DNA of 64,000 nt from Streptococcus hyovaginalis DSM 12219 (GTDB lineage Bacteria > Bacillota > Bacilli > Lactobacillales > Streptococcaceae). The position numbers and the translations under genes were made by a program. Of this stretch, positions 30,401-39,832 are shown one piece after another. The stretch spans positions 151,260-215,259 of the forward strand of contig NZ_ATVP01000003.1 in assembly GCF_000420785.1 (NCBI RefSeq), written 5' to 3'. Below the pieces are notes generated by a model. The model saw nothing but the letters and a program-made list of their open reading frames with translations. It was not told the origin of the DNA and made no database searches. Each line of letters begins with the position of its first letter. Within the stretch, counting starts at the first letter, position 1.

Positions 30401-32387
30401 ATATGAAGCCCCTAAAGACCTTCAAGATAAATTGGCTCGTGCTAAGATTACACCAACAGGTGCCTTTCAAGTCTTTTTGCCGGATGACAACCAAGCCTTT
30501 TATGACCAGTATGTTCAAACAGGAACTTCTTTAGCTCTTTTGACCAAAATGATGGTGAAAGATAGTCTCTATGATCAAACTAAGACCTATACAAACAAGG
30601 CTTATCAAGTTGATTTTGGAAATGGCTATGAAACCAAGGAAGTGACCAACACCCTTGTTTCTCCAGAACCCAAGAAACAGAACCTCAATAAAGACAAAGT
30701 GGACATCAATGGGAAGCCCATGCTAGTGGGAACTCAAAATCACTATACTCTCTCATGGGACTTGGACCAATACCGAGGGATTAAAGCAGACAACACTCAG
30801 ATTGCACAAGGTTTTTACTTTGTGGATGATTATCCAGAAGAAGCTTTACTGCCGGATGAAGCAGCTATTCAGTTTGTCACATCTGATGGTAAAACAGTTT
30901 CAGGAATCATGGTGAAGGCTTATTCTCGATTATCAGAAGCTCCTAACTCCTTACAAGCAGCCCTTTCGAAACAAAAAATTCAGCCTAAAGGAGCTTTTCA
31001 AGTTTTCATGCCTAAGGACCCACAAGCCTTTTTTGAATCTTATGTGACCAAGGGGGAGAATATTATCATCGTTACTCCGATGACGGTTTTGGAAACCATG
31101 CTTAATTCAGGGAAGTCTTATGAAAACGTGGCTTATCAGGTGGACTTTGGGCAAGCCTATGAAACCAACACGGTTACCAATTTTGTCCCTAAAGTAACTC
31201 CACATAAGTCTAATACCAATCAAGAAGGTATTTCAATTGATGGAAAGACTGTCCTTCCGAATACAGTCAATTATTACAAAATTGTCTTGGATTACAGTCA
31301 ATACAAGGACATGGTCGTGACGGATGATGTTCTTGCCAAGGGATTTTACATGGTAGATGATTACCCAGAAGAAGCCCTTACCCTAATTCCTGATGGCATT
31401 CAAGTTTTGGATAAGGATGGCAATCGTGTATCTGGTATCTCTGTCAGCACCTACGCTAGTTTGTCAGAAGCTCCGAAAGTTGTTCAAGATGCCATGGCTA
31501 AACGTCAGTTTACACCTAAAGGAGCCATTCAAGTTCTTAGTAGCGATGATCCAAAAGCCTTTTATGAGACCTATGTGAAGACTGGTCAAACCTTAGTGGT
31601 CACGCTTCCGATGACGGTAAAAAATGAGTCGACCAAAACAGGTGGTCAGTATGAAAATACAGCCTATCAGATTGATTTTGGCTTGGCCTATGTCACGGAA
31701 ACAGTGGTCAATAATGTTCCCAAACTAGACCCACAAAAAGATGTGGTGATTGACTTGTCTCATAAAGATGACAGCCTTGACGGGAAAGAAGTGGCCTTGC
31801 ATCAAACCTTTAACTATCGCTTGGTTGGAGCGATGATTCCAAGCAATCGTGCGACTGATTTATTTGAATATGGTTTTGAAGATAACTATGATGAAAAGCA
31901 TGATGAGTACAATGGTGTTTACCGCAGCTATCTGATGACGGATGTCACCCTCAAAGACGGTTCTGTCTTAAAAGAAGGAACGGAAGTCACGAAATATACC
32001 TTGCAACAAGTGGATACAGAAAATGGCCTAGTGTCAATTTCATTTGATAAATCCTTCTTAGAGACTGTCTCTGATGATTCAGCCTTTCAGGCAGATGTTT
32101 ACCTTCAAATGAAACGGATTACGGCTGGTCAGGTTGAGAATACCTATCTCCATACAGTGAATGGCTATGTCATCAGCTCAAATACAGTTGTAACACATAC
32201 ACCTCAACCTGAAGAACCAAGTCCAAATCAACCCACACCACCTCAACCACCAATTGAGACTATTGAACCGCCTGTTCCAGCAAGCGTTTTGCCAAATACA
32301 GGGGAACAGGAATCCCTTTTGGGCTTGATTGGTGCTGGGATTTTACTTGGTACGGCTTATGGACTTAAGAAAAAGGAGGAGAAGTAG
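27492..32387 (+). CDS. Antigen I/II-family (SspB/AspA/BspA-like) LPXTG surface adhesin
   Basis: A 1631-residue wall-anchored adhesin. The signal peptide HVFRKSKKYRTLCSVALGTM...AHADE is cut near residue 53. Residues 120-390 form the helical alanine-rich stalk with heptad KxxAxxE repeats (AENRAGQAAVDQANKEK). Residues 400-640 are a GbpC/V-type lectin domain, residues 640-715 a proline-rich stalk (PEPITVTPDIYTPKTFTPEK), and three homologous isopeptide C domains follow (about 885-1060, 1060-1235, 1235-1410). The C-terminus ends LPNTGEQE, a helix and KKKEEK, a sortase A signal. In pathogenic streptococci such proteins bind salivary or host ligands and mediate biofilm. AAGGACT lies before the ATG. 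Confidence 0.93.
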   Translation: MTKTCNHHILVNQEKGEKHVFRKSKKYRTLCSVALGTMVTGVVAWGGTVAHADEVTSSVDTAIQRTENPATNLPEAQPNPVSEQTESLALTGQSNGAIAVTVPHDTVTKAVEEAKVAGVSTVEDSPMDLGNTRSAAETNQQISKAEADAQNQVEAINEVTKTYKADKATYESNKARIEQENKELSQAYEGANQTGKETNAWVDTKVNDLKSRYVDADVTVIEQVVSSGNGTSVLDYTNYGKAVETIQSTNEQAVADYLTKKTKADDIVAKNQAIQKENEAGLAKAKADNEAIERRNQAGQAAVDAENRAGQAAVDQANKEKQQFVSDRAAEIEAITKRNKEKEAAARKENEAIDAYNAKEMERYQRDLAEISKGEEGYISEALAQALNLNNGEPQAQHGAITRNPNQIISTGDAMLGGYSRILDSTGFFVYDSFKTGETLSFNYQNLQNARFDGKKISRVTYDITNLVSPAGTNAVKLVVPNDPTEGFIAYRNDGNGDWRTDKMEFRVVAKYFLEDGTQVTFSKEKPGVFTHSSLNHNDIGLEYVKDSTGKFVPINGSTVQVTNEGLARSLGSNRASDLNLPEEWDTTSSRYAYKGAIVSTVTSGNTYTVTFGQGDMPQNVGLSYWFALNTLPVARTVTPYSPKPHVTVELEPIPEPITVTPDIYTPKTFTPEKPVTFTPKPLEEVVQPSLSLTKVTLPVKLIPKELPTPPQVPTVHYHAYRLTTTPEIMKEVVNSDQANLHEKTVAKDSTVIYPLTVDVLSPNRAQTTSLIFEDYLPAGYLFDKETTQKKNGNYVLSFDETKNFVTLTAKENLLQEVNKDLTKVYQLNAPKLYGSVQNDGATYSNSYKLLLNKGTINAYTVTSNVVTVRTPGDGETTTLITPDKNNENADGVLINDTVVALGTINHYQLIWDLDQYHGDRSAKDTIARGFFFVDDYPEEVLDVVENGTAITTLDGQKVSGITVKNYASLYEAPKDLQDKLARAKITPTGAFQVFLPDDNQAFYDQYVQTGTSLALLTKMMVKDSLYDQTKTYTNKAYQVDFGNGYETKEVTNTLVSPEPKKQNLNKDKVDINGKPMLVGTQNHYTLSWDLDQYRGIKADNTQIAQGFYFVDDYPEEALLPDEAAIQFVTSDGKTVSGIMVKAYSRLSEAPNSLQAALSKQKIQPKGAFQVFMPKDPQAFFESYVTKGENIIIVTPMTVLETMLNSGKSYENVAYQVDFGQAYETNTVTNFVPKVTPHKSNTNQEGISIDGKTVLPNTVNYYKIVLDYSQYKDMVVTDDVLAKGFYMVDDYPEEALTLIPDGIQVLDKDGNRVSGISVSTYASLSEAPKVVQDAMAKRQFTPKGAIQVLSSDDPKAFYETYVKTGQTLVVTLPMTVKNESTKTGGQYENTAYQIDFGLAYVTETVVNNVPKLDPQKDVVIDLSHKDDSLDGKEVALHQTFNYRLVGAMIPSNRATDLFEYGFEDNYDEKHDEYNGVYRSYLMTDVTLKDGSVLKEGTEVTKYTLQQVDTENGLVSISFDKSFLETVSDDSAFQADVYLQMKRITAGQVENTYLHTVNGYVISSNTVVTHTPQPEEPSPNQPTPPQPPIETIEPPVPASVLPNTGEQESLLGLIGAGILLGTAYGLKKKEEK

Positions 32388-32579
32388 ATGAATTCGAAAA
32401 CCATTTATGAAAAGGATTCAGACCAGGATGGTCTGACAGATGCTCAGGAAATAGCTTTGGGAACCAATCCGCAGTCTGTTGACACAGATGGTGATGGTCA
32501 AGCTGATTTAGAAGAGCTACAATCTGGACATTCACCACTAGTCCCACAAAAGGAGTTGTGTGATGGCTTGGAACTTTGA
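32388..32579 (+). CDS. Small DxDxDG-repeat protein (thrombospondin type 3-like)
   Basis: A 63-residue acidic protein with two DxDxDG calcium-binding-like repeats, DSDQDGLTDAQEIALGTNPQ and DTDGDGQADLEELQSG. There is no signal peptide. Its ATG touches the adhesin stop codon, and AAAAGGAGGA inside the adhesin's last codons serves as its ribosome-binding site, so the two are coupled. The role is unknown. Confidence 0.7.
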   Translation: MNSKTIYEKDSDQDGLTDAQEIALGTNPQSVDTDGDGQADLEELQSGHSPLVPQKELCDGLEL

Positions 32580-33114
32580 CACCATGAAAGAGGCTTTGTC
32601 TGAAATGGAGAAGGTCGATTACCAAGAGTTTATCAAAGCCTTTCTCTCTTTGGAATTAAGTATTTCTGATAGAACAATCCTCAATCAGGTTTATCAAGAT
32701 TATATGGATGAGGATGACCTATCCTTGATTAGTGATGAGCTACGAGTTAAAGTTGATAGTTATCAGGATGAAGTGCAGGTAGATATGACTGACATTCTGG
32801 AAAAGTTGTACCGAACAGGTGAAGGCTCTAGTTTTATTATGGATTTAATGTACTCAAATAATCTTTCAGACACCTTGGAACAGTATGAGGTTTTGGATAG
32901 TGACGATTATTCACCACTTAGCCTTGAAACCTTACAGGCCATGATTCAACAGGACTTGGCTATTTCCAGTCAGGATTATTTTGGAGATTTGGTTCACCTT
33001 GCCTTGCAAAAAGATTTACTAGACCAGAAAAGTCATTTCTTACAACACTATGTGGCAACTGTAATGGAAGGTATTCCACAAGAAAGAGACCAACGAGCCT
33101 TGGTCCTAGATTAA
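32563..33114 (+). CDS. Hypothetical acidic ICE protein
   Basis: A 183-residue acidic, mostly helical protein beginning MAWNFDTMKEALSEMEKVDY. I recognise no domain. The ATG at 32563 follows AAAGGAG and overlaps the upstream gene by 17 bases. A strong terminator at 33118 ends the adhesin operon after it. Confidence 0.7.
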   Translation: MAWNFDTMKEALSEMEKVDYQEFIKAFLSLELSISDRTILNQVYQDYMDEDDLSLISDELRVKVDSYQDEVQVDMTDILEKLYRTGEGSSFIMDLMYSNNLSDTLEQYEVLDSDDYSPLSLETLQAMIQQDLAISSQDYFGDLVHLALQKDLLDQKSHFLQHYVATVMEGIPQERDQRALVLD

Positions 33115-33117
33115 CGC

Positions 33118-33147
33118 AAAGGGCTGAGAAAAACTCTCAGCCCTTTT
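33118..33147 (+). terminator. Terminator of the adhesin operon
   Basis: Stem AAAGGGCTGAGA / TCTCAGCCCTTT (12 bp), loop AAAAC, then TTTT. Confidence 0.93.
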
Positions 33148-33162
33148 AAAATGGGAGGGAAA

Positions 33163-36100
33163 ATGAATCAAGAAGTCTTACTACAAATGATGAGAGCCAC
33201 CATTCCTCGTGATAGAGCCTTGCTTGAGGCGTTTTTATATTACCAAGCAGAGCATTTTGATGAGGAGTGGGATAGTCTTATTCGTCAGTTTTTATCCAAT
33301 AGGAAAGAAATTAAGAAATCTGTTCAGGTACTTCACTTTGAGACAGATGTTTCAGCTTTTGTCCAGGCTAGTCCTTATGATACTGCTCATGATCTATTGA
33401 CCTATACACAAGTATTCGGCCAAACTGGTCTCCAAAAACTCGACAAACTATCGCCGTCTGAAAAAGACTTGGTGATTGAAGTGGCCTTGTTCAATCTGGC
33501 CACTCGTTTTCAACTATTAGACTCAAATGGACACTACCAAACTATTTCACCAGATTCACTCTTACAAAAGAGTAGGGGAGCTAATTTGGTCAATGTGTAT
33601 CGTGTGGCTAATAATTTAGCGGATCGAATCAGCCGAGATATTGAGCAGTTTCTCTTGACTTACGAGCCTGAGCTTGAAACAAGAGTTGATGAAACTGTTC
33701 TAGAAAATGAAGAAACTGTTGATGAGCACAAAACAAGTGTTCATCAGGGAATATCATTTAGAGAAGAGGGCTCTCTCATCATTGCTAGTTTGGATGTAGA
33801 TTTGTCTCAACTAGATGTTCAAACAGGAAAAACCAGTCATCTGCCAGCCTATGAAGAGTTGTCATTACGACGTAAATTTGAGATTCTAACTTATTTTGAC
33901 CAAATTCGTAATGAACGTTCCAAAGTCCCAAGTTTTAGACGAGGTGATTTTGATACTGATATGGAAATGATACCAGTCTTTGAGGGAGAAGAGTTACTAA
34001 CCTATCTAGAGGCTAATGGTAGTCCCTATGAGCTGAAACGAACGCTGACTACAGTCGAAGAAAAGGAATTAGAAAAAATTGGACAAGCTATTAGGATAGA
34101 AAATCAAAAAAAATTGACTCAGCTAGGGATTGATTTATCTCAGTTTGACCCAGACCGAGTCGGTATTTTATTGGATGCAATAGGTCGTTTTCGTTTAAAA
34201 AATGCGGACCTTGCTTTATTAGGTGGTTATCCCAAAGCCTCGGTAACTCAACTAGCCCTTGCGACAGAACTACTCCAAATGGGACTAAGTCATGAAAAGG
34301 TTGAATTTTTCTTTGGTAGCCAGCTTTCCATTGAAGAGTTGCGACAAGTTGCCTACGCCTTTTTACACCAAGAACTCAGCAGAGAAGATGCGGAGTATTT
34401 TGAAAAAGATAAGGGCAACCAGCCAGATTTGACCTTTAGAAATTGGAAGAACAAGCTAGAGAAAGCTGAGAGAAAAGAAGTAGTTGATGAAGAATTTGCG
34501 GAAAATCCACTAGTCCAGAGAGTATTGGACACTTATCCTCTGGGGTCATTGGTTTCCTATAAGGGACAGGACTTTGATGTCATGTCGGTCAGCGATGCTC
34601 GATTGAACGGTTTGATTCGGATTGAGTTAGTCAATGACTTTTCGGATATCATTGAACAAAATCCAGTTCTTTATTTGAGGACCTGGGAAGAAGTCAGTCA
34701 GGCACTTCATCAGCCAAAGGCAGAACCACAAACAGAATTAGAAGAAGCGGACCAAGAACTAAATCTTTTTTCATTTCTGGAAGAGGAGCCAGTTCAGAGT
34801 ATTGGACTATTGGAACCAGATGGTTCAGAAAAAGGTCATAACGATACTGATCTTGAAGAAACAGATAATCAAATTCCTGAAGAGGTAGTAGTCGAAACAA
34901 TTCCAGAGATTCCAGTAACGGACTTTTATTTTCCAGAAGATATGACGGACTTTTATCCAAAGACTGCTAGAGATAAGGTTGAGACAAACATTGCAGCTAT
35001 TCGTTTGGTAAAAAATCTAGAAGTAGAGCACCGCAATGCTTCACCAAGTGAACAAGTACTCCTTGCCAAGTATGTAGGCTGGGGTGGACTTGCCAATGAT
35101 TTCTTTGATGACTATAATCCAAAATTTTCTAAGGAACGAGAAGAACTGAAAAGCCTAGTCACAGATAAAGAGTATTCGGATATGAAACAGTCCTCTCTGA
35201 CAGCCTATTATACAGACCCTGCCCTGATCCGTCAGATGTGGGATAAGTTGGAAATAGATGGTTTTACAGGTGGCAAAATCCTAGATCCTTCCATGGGAAC
35301 AGGGAATTTTTTTGCAGCAATGCCCAAACACTTAAGAGAAAAGAGTGAGTTATATGGTGTGGAATTAGATACTATTACAGGAGCTATTGCCAAACACCTT
35401 CATCCCAATAGTCACATTGAAATTAAGGGCTTTGAGACGGTAGCTTTTAACGACAATAGTTTTGATTTGGTGATTTCAAATGTGCCCTTTGCCAATATAC
35501 GAATTGCGGATAACAGGTACGATAGGCCTTACATGATTCATGACTATTTTGTCAAAAAGTCACTTGATTTGGTCCATGATGGTGGCCAAGTAGCGATTAT
35601 CTCTTCCACAGGAACTATGGATAAGCGAACAGAAAATATTTTACAAGATATTCGTGAGACAACTGAATTTCTTGGTGGGGTTCGACTGCCTGATTCTGCC
35701 TTTAAGGCCATTGCAGGAACGAGTGTCACAACTGATATGTTATTCTTCCAGAAACACTTAGACAAGGAATATGTGTCAGACGACTTAGCCTTTTCAGGTT
35801 CCATTCGTTATGAAAAGGATAGTCGCATTTGGCTCAATCCTTATTTTGATGGGGAATACAATAGCCAGGTGCTAGGAACCTACGAGGTCAGAAATTTTAA
35901 TGGCGGAACACTTTCTGTTAAAGGGATTAGTGATGACTTGATTGCAAGTGTTGAAACAGCTCTACATCAAGTAAAAGCCCCAAGAAAGATTGATAGAAAT
36001 GAGGTCATCATTAACCCAGATGTGTTGACCAAACAAGTCATTGATACCTCCATTCCAGCTGAAATGAGGGAGAATCTAGGTCAGTACAGTTTTGGTTATC

Positions 36101-39100
36101 AGGGTTCTACAGTTTACTATCGAGATAACAAAGGCATTCGAGTCGGAACCAAGACGGAAGAAATCAGTTACTATGTCGATGAAGAGGGCAACTTCAAAGC
36201 ATGGGACACCAAACATTCTCAAAAGCAGATTGATCGCTTTAATGCCTTAGAAGTGACTGATAACACTGCTCTGGATGTCTATGTGACCGATGATGCAGCA
36301 AAACGTGGACAATTTAAGGGGTATTATAAAAAGACAGTTTTCTATGAAGCTCCATTGTCTGATAAAGAAGTGGCACGAATCAAAGGAATGGTGGACATTC
36401 GAAATGCTTACCAAGAGGTCATTGCCATTCAACGCCATTATGACTATGATAAGAAGACCTTTAGCCACTTGTTAGGCAAACTAAATCGTACTTATGATAG
36501 CTTTGTCAAACGTTATGGGTATTTGAATAGTGCTGTGAACCGCAATCTTTTTGATAGTGATGATAAGTATTCGCTTCTGGCTAGTTTGGAAGATGAAAGT
36601 CTAGATCCAAGTGGAAAGTCTGTTATCTATACTAAATCCCTTGCCTTTGAAAAGGCTCTAGTGCGTCCTGAAAAAGAGGTTAAAAAGGTACATACAGCCC
36701 TTGATGCCTTAAATTCCAGTTTGGCTGACGGACGTGGTGTTGATTTCGCTTATATGATGTCTATCTATCAGGTTGAATCGAAGATGACTTTGATTGAGGA
36801 GTTAGGCGACCTCATTATGCCTGATCCTGAGAAGTATTTGAATGGGGAGCTGTCCTATGTTTCTCGCCAAGACTTTCTGTCAGGGGATGTCGTTACCAAG
36901 TTAGAAGTGGTGGACCTATTTGTCAAACAAGACAATCAGGACTTTAACTGGCCGCATTATGCAGGACTTCTAGAAACAGTCAAACCAGCACGCATTACTT
37001 TAGCAGACATTGATTATCGAATCGGTTCCCGCTGGATTCCTTTGTCTGTTTTTGGAAAATTTGCCCAAGAAACCTTTATGGGGAAAGCCTATGAACTGTC
37101 AGACCAAGAAGTAGCAACAGTCCTTGAAGTCAGTCCCATTGACGGGGTTATCACTTACCAATCTAAGTTTGCCTACACCTATTCCAACGCAACGGATAGG
37201 AGTTTAGGTGTCCCTGCTTCACGCTATGATAGTGGTCGAAAAATCTTTGAAAACCTCCTGAATTCCAATCAACCAACCATCACAAAACAAGTTGTCGAAG
37301 GGGATAAGAAAAAGAATGTGACAGATGTGGAGAAAACAACAGTCCTGCGTGCTAAGGAAACACACCTACAAGAACTCTTTCAAGGTTTTGTAGCAAAGTA
37401 TCCAGAAGTCCAACAGATGATTGAAGACACCTATAACGGGCTCTACAATCGCACAGTATCAAAGGTCTATGATGGTAGCCATTTAATCATTGATGGACTT
37501 ACCCAGAATATTTCCTTACGTCCTCACCAAAAAAATGCCATTCAACGGATTGTGGAGGAGAAACGTGCCCTACTAGCCCATGAGGTAGGGTCTGGAAAAA
37601 CCTTGACCATGCTTGGAGCTGGCTTCAAGTTGAAAGAATTAGGAATGGTACATAAACCACTTTATGTGGTGCCGTCTAGTCTGACTGCTCAGTTTGGTCA
37701 AGAAATCATGAAATTCTTCCCAACCAAGAAAGTCTATGTGACCACCAAGAAAGATTTTGCCAAAGCCAAACGCAAACAGTTTGTATCACGTATTATCACA
37801 GGGGACTATGATGCCATTGTCATTGGAGATTCACAATTTGAGAAGATACCGATGAGTCGTGAAAAACAGGTCACCTATATCAATGACAAACTTGAACAAC
37901 TCAGAGAAATCAAGCTAGGAAGTGACTCTGATTATACGGTGAAAGAAGCAGAGCGTTCGATTAAGGGACTAGAGCACCAATTAGAAGAACTCCAAAAACT
38001 GGAGCGGGATACCTTTATTGAATTTGAAAACCTTGGCATTGATTTTCTTTTTGTGGATGAGGCTCATCACTTCAAGAATATCCGACCAATCACTGGACTT
38101 GGGAATGTCGCGGGTATCACCAATACCACTTCAAAAAAGAACGTAGACATGGAAATGAAGGTGAGACAGTTTCAGGCAGAGCATGGCGATAGAAATGTTG
38201 TTTTTGCGACAGGAACACCAGTCTCAAACTCCATTAGTGAACTTTTCACTATGATGAATTACATTCAACCCGATGTCTTGGAACGATACCAGGTATCCAA
38301 TTTTGACTCCTGGGTTGGGGCTTTTGGGAATATCGAAAACTCTATGGAACTAGCCCCGACAGGAGATAAATACCAACCTAAGAAACGGTTCAAGAAATTT
38401 GTCAACCTTCCTGAACTCATGCGAATTTACAAGGAAACAGCTGATATTCAGACTTCAGATATGCTTGATTTACCTGTACCTGAAGCTAAGATTATTGCGG
38501 TGGAAAGCGAGTTAACGCAAGCTCAGAAATACTATTTAGAAGAACTGGTAGAGCGTTCAGACGCTATCAAGTCAGGTAGTGTTGATCCAAGTAGAGATAA
38601 CATGCTTAAAATCACAGGTGAAGCCAGAAAACTAGCCATTGATATGCGGTTGATTGACCCTGCTTATAATTTATCAGATAATCAGAAAATCCTTCAAGTG
38701 GTCGATAATGTCGAGCGGATTTACCGTGAAGGAGCTGGAGACAAAGCCACACAGATGATTTTCTCTGATATTGGTACCCCTAAAAGTAAGGAAGAGGGTT
38801 TTGATGTCTACAATGAACTTAAGGACTTGCTAGTCGATCGAGGTATTCCAAAGGAACAAATTGCCTTTGTCCATGATGCCAATACTGATGAGAAGAAAAA
38901 CTCACTGTCACGAAAGGTCAATAGTGGTGAAGTGCGGATTCTCATGGCTTCTACGGAAAAAGGTGGAACTGGTCTAAACGTACAATCACGCATGAAAGCT
39001 GTCCACCACTTAGATGTTCCTTGGCGTCCCTCAGATGTAGGACGGATTTTGCGGACATTCAAAATAAAAAAGAATGTGGAGGTAACAGACAATGGCAAAA

Positions 39101-39111
39101 TCATTATTTGA
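33163..39111 (+). CDS. SNF2-type helicase with N6-methylase-like domain, 5' part, cut by nested element
   Basis: This is the first 1959 residues of a giant ICE protein. A methylase-like domain around residues 600-870 has VGWGGLANDFFD, SAM motif ILDPSMGTGNFFAA and, in place of NPPY, SNVPFANIR. A SNF2-like helicase follows with Walker A LAHEVGSGKTLTMLG (about 1473), DEAH box FVDEAHHF (about 1634) and a C domain ending DVPWRPSDV. There the nested element begins and the frame runs 24 codons into it (GRILRTFK...). Motif VI is lost, so the helicase should be inactive. Homologues are thought to protect ICE DNA. GGAGGG precedes the ATG at 33163. Confidence 0.9.
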   Translation: MNQEVLLQMMRATIPRDRALLEAFLYYQAEHFDEEWDSLIRQFLSNRKEIKKSVQVLHFETDVSAFVQASPYDTAHDLLTYTQVFGQTGLQKLDKLSPSEKDLVIEVALFNLATRFQLLDSNGHYQTISPDSLLQKSRGANLVNVYRVANNLADRISRDIEQFLLTYEPELETRVDETVLENEETVDEHKTSVHQGISFREEGSLIIASLDVDLSQLDVQTGKTSHLPAYEELSLRRKFEILTYFDQIRNERSKVPSFRRGDFDTDMEMIPVFEGEELLTYLEANGSPYELKRTLTTVEEKELEKIGQAIRIENQKKLTQLGIDLSQFDPDRVGILLDAIGRFRLKNADLALLGGYPKASVTQLALATELLQMGLSHEKVEFFFGSQLSIEELRQVAYAFLHQELSREDAEYFEKDKGNQPDLTFRNWKNKLEKAERKEVVDEEFAENPLVQRVLDTYPLGSLVSYKGQDFDVMSVSDARLNGLIRIELVNDFSDIIEQNPVLYLRTWEEVSQALHQPKAEPQTELEEADQELNLFSFLEEEPVQSIGLLEPDGSEKGHNDTDLEETDNQIPEEVVVETIPEIPVTDFYFPEDMTDFYPKTARDKVETNIAAIRLVKNLEVEHRNASPSEQVLLAKYVGWGGLANDFFDDYNPKFSKEREELKSLVTDKEYSDMKQSSLTAYYTDPALIRQMWDKLEIDGFTGGKILDPSMGTGNFFAAMPKHLREKSELYGVELDTITGAIAKHLHPNSHIEIKGFETVAFNDNSFDLVISNVPFANIRIADNRYDRPYMIHDYFVKKSLDLVHDGGQVAIISSTGTMDKRTENILQDIRETTEFLGGVRLPDSAFKAIAGTSVTTDMLFFQKHLDKEYVSDDLAFSGSIRYEKDSRIWLNPYFDGEYNSQVLGTYEVRNFNGGTLSVKGISDDLIASVETALHQVKAPRKIDRNEVIINPDVLTKQVIDTSIPAEMRENLGQYSFGYQGSTVYYRDNKGIRVGTKTEEISYYVDEEGNFKAWDTKHSQKQIDRFNALEVTDNTALDVYVTDDAAKRGQFKGYYKKTVFYEAPLSDKEVARIKGMVDIRNAYQEVIAIQRHYDYDKKTFSHLLGKLNRTYDSFVKRYGYLNSAVNRNLFDSDDKYSLLASLEDESLDPSGKSVIYTKSLAFEKALVRPEKEVKKVHTALDALNSSLADGRGVDFAYMMSIYQVESKMTLIEELGDLIMPDPEKYLNGELSYVSRQDFLSGDVVTKLEVVDLFVKQDNQDFNWPHYAGLLETVKPARITLADIDYRIGSRWIPLSVFGKFAQETFMGKAYELSDQEVATVLEVSPIDGVITYQSKFAYTYSNATDRSLGVPASRYDSGRKIFENLLNSNQPTITKQVVEGDKKKNVTDVEKTTVLRAKETHLQELFQGFVAKYPEVQQMIEDTYNGLYNRTVSKVYDGSHLIIDGLTQNISLRPHQKNAIQRIVEEKRALLAHEVGSGKTLTMLGAGFKLKELGMVHKPLYVVPSSLTAQFGQEIMKFFPTKKVYVTTKKDFAKAKRKQFVSRIITGDYDAIVIGDSQFEKIPMSREKQVTYINDKLEQLREIKLGSDSDYTVKEAERSIKGLEHQLEELQKLERDTFIEFENLGIDFLFVDEAHHFKNIRPITGLGNVAGITNTTSKKNVDMEMKVRQFQAEHGDRNVVFATGTPVSNSISELFTMMNYIQPDVLERYQVSNFDSWVGAFGNIENSMELAPTGDKYQPKKRFKKFVNLPELMRIYKETADIQTSDMLDLPVPEAKIIAVESELTQAQKYYLEELVERSDAIKSGSVDPSRDNMLKITGEARKLAIDMRLIDPAYNLSDNQKILQVVDNVERIYREGAGDKATQMIFSDIGTPKSKEEGFDVYNELKDLLVDRGIPKEQIAFVHDANTDEKKNSLSRKVNSGEVRILMASTEKGGTGLNVQSRMKAVHHLDVPWRPSDVGRILRTFKIKKNVEVTDNGKIII
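39036..39039 (+). repeat. Left junction (attL) of nested serine-recombinase element
   Basis: TGTA shared with the right junction at 50042-50045. Crossover is expected within it. Confidence 0.8.
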
Positions 39112-39466
39112 GGAACTGGGCGGCAAATACGAAAGGCAAGGGGATTATTTGATACCGTGCTTAACTGTACCCGCCGAAGAAGAACAGGCAATAGGCATCT
39201 GGGGGCAACGGCATTTAGATTATCTAAAACAGTACCGTAAAGTTACATACACCAATCTTCTTACAAGCGGCAGGCTAAACGCCTACCTTGCCGACATCAA
39301 CAGACAGGCACAGGAACGCTTTGAAAGGCTCATAGAGGGTATGAAACAGGCACAGGGCATAACGGAACAGCTAAAGGCAGAAAACGCCTTAGAATGGACA
39401 GGATGCCTCAATAACATAAGGGCTTGTGCGAGGGAGATTGTGGAAAAGGAAATTATTTTTGCATAA
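39092..39466 (+). CDS. TnpV-like transposon-encoded protein
   Basis: A 124-residue protein. YLIPCLTVPAEEEQAIGIWGQRHLDYLKQYRKVTYTNLL and a helical C-terminal half match the TnpV family described from Tn4451-like elements, where its function is unknown. The start overlaps the truncated helicase reading frame. GGAGG lies 9 bases upstream. Confidence 0.85.
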   Translation: MAKSLFEELGGKYERQGDYLIPCLTVPAEEEQAIGIWGQRHLDYLKQYRKVTYTNLLTSGRLNAYLADINRQAQERFERLIEGMKQAQGITEQLKAENALEWTGCLNNIRACAREIVEKEIIFA

Positions 39467-39477
39467 ACAGATGATTA

Positions 39478-39505
39478 GTGGCAGGGGGAAATCCTGCCGC
39501 TTTTT
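39478..39505 (+). terminator. Terminator after tnpV
   Basis: Stem GTGGCAGG / CCTGCCGC (one G-U pair), then TTTTT. Confidence 0.8.
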
Positions 39506-39523
39506 CTGCTTTAGTTTGTCAGC

Positions 39524-39552
39524 TTGACAAATAAAGGGTTAAGGAATATAAT
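39524..39552 (+). promoter_or_regulatory. tet(O) promoter
   Basis: TTGACA (39524) and TATAAT (39547) with a 17-base spacer, consensus; start near 39559. Confidence 0.9.
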
Positions 39553-39584
39553 TAGATTCAGTATTATACAAGGAGTTAATAAAT

Positions 39585-39608
39585 ATGCGGCAAGGTATTC
39601 TTAAATAA
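39585..39608 (+). CDS. tet(O) leader peptide MRQGILK
   Basis: ATG at 39585 after AAGGAG encodes seven residues. It lies in the tet leader and fits the attenuation model proposed for tet(M): slow translation under tetracycline favours antitermination. Confidence 0.65.
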   Translation: MRQGILK

Positions 39609-39761
39609 ACTGTCAATTTGATAGTGGGAACAAAAAGTAGCAGTCCCGTTTCACTTTTAATATGGGGCTTAGTTTTTTGTACCCAGTTTAAGAATACTTT
39701 TATCATGTAATTTTATATGCCCGAAAACATATAAGTGTTTTGGGGCTATTGGAGTTATTTA

Positions 39762-39796
39762 CCCAGTGATAGGAGTATTTATCACTGGGTATTTTT
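39762..39796 (+). terminator. tet(O) leader attenuator hairpin
   Basis: Perfect stem CCCAGTGATA / TATCACTGGG with 8-base loop, followed by TATTTTT, 36 bases before the ATG. The 366-base gene-free stretch 39467-39832 is entirely the tnpV terminator, promoter, leader peptide and this attenuator region. Confidence 0.8.
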
Positions 39797-39832
39797 ATGC
39801 CCTTTTTTGGGTGTTGATAGGAGGAAAATCAC

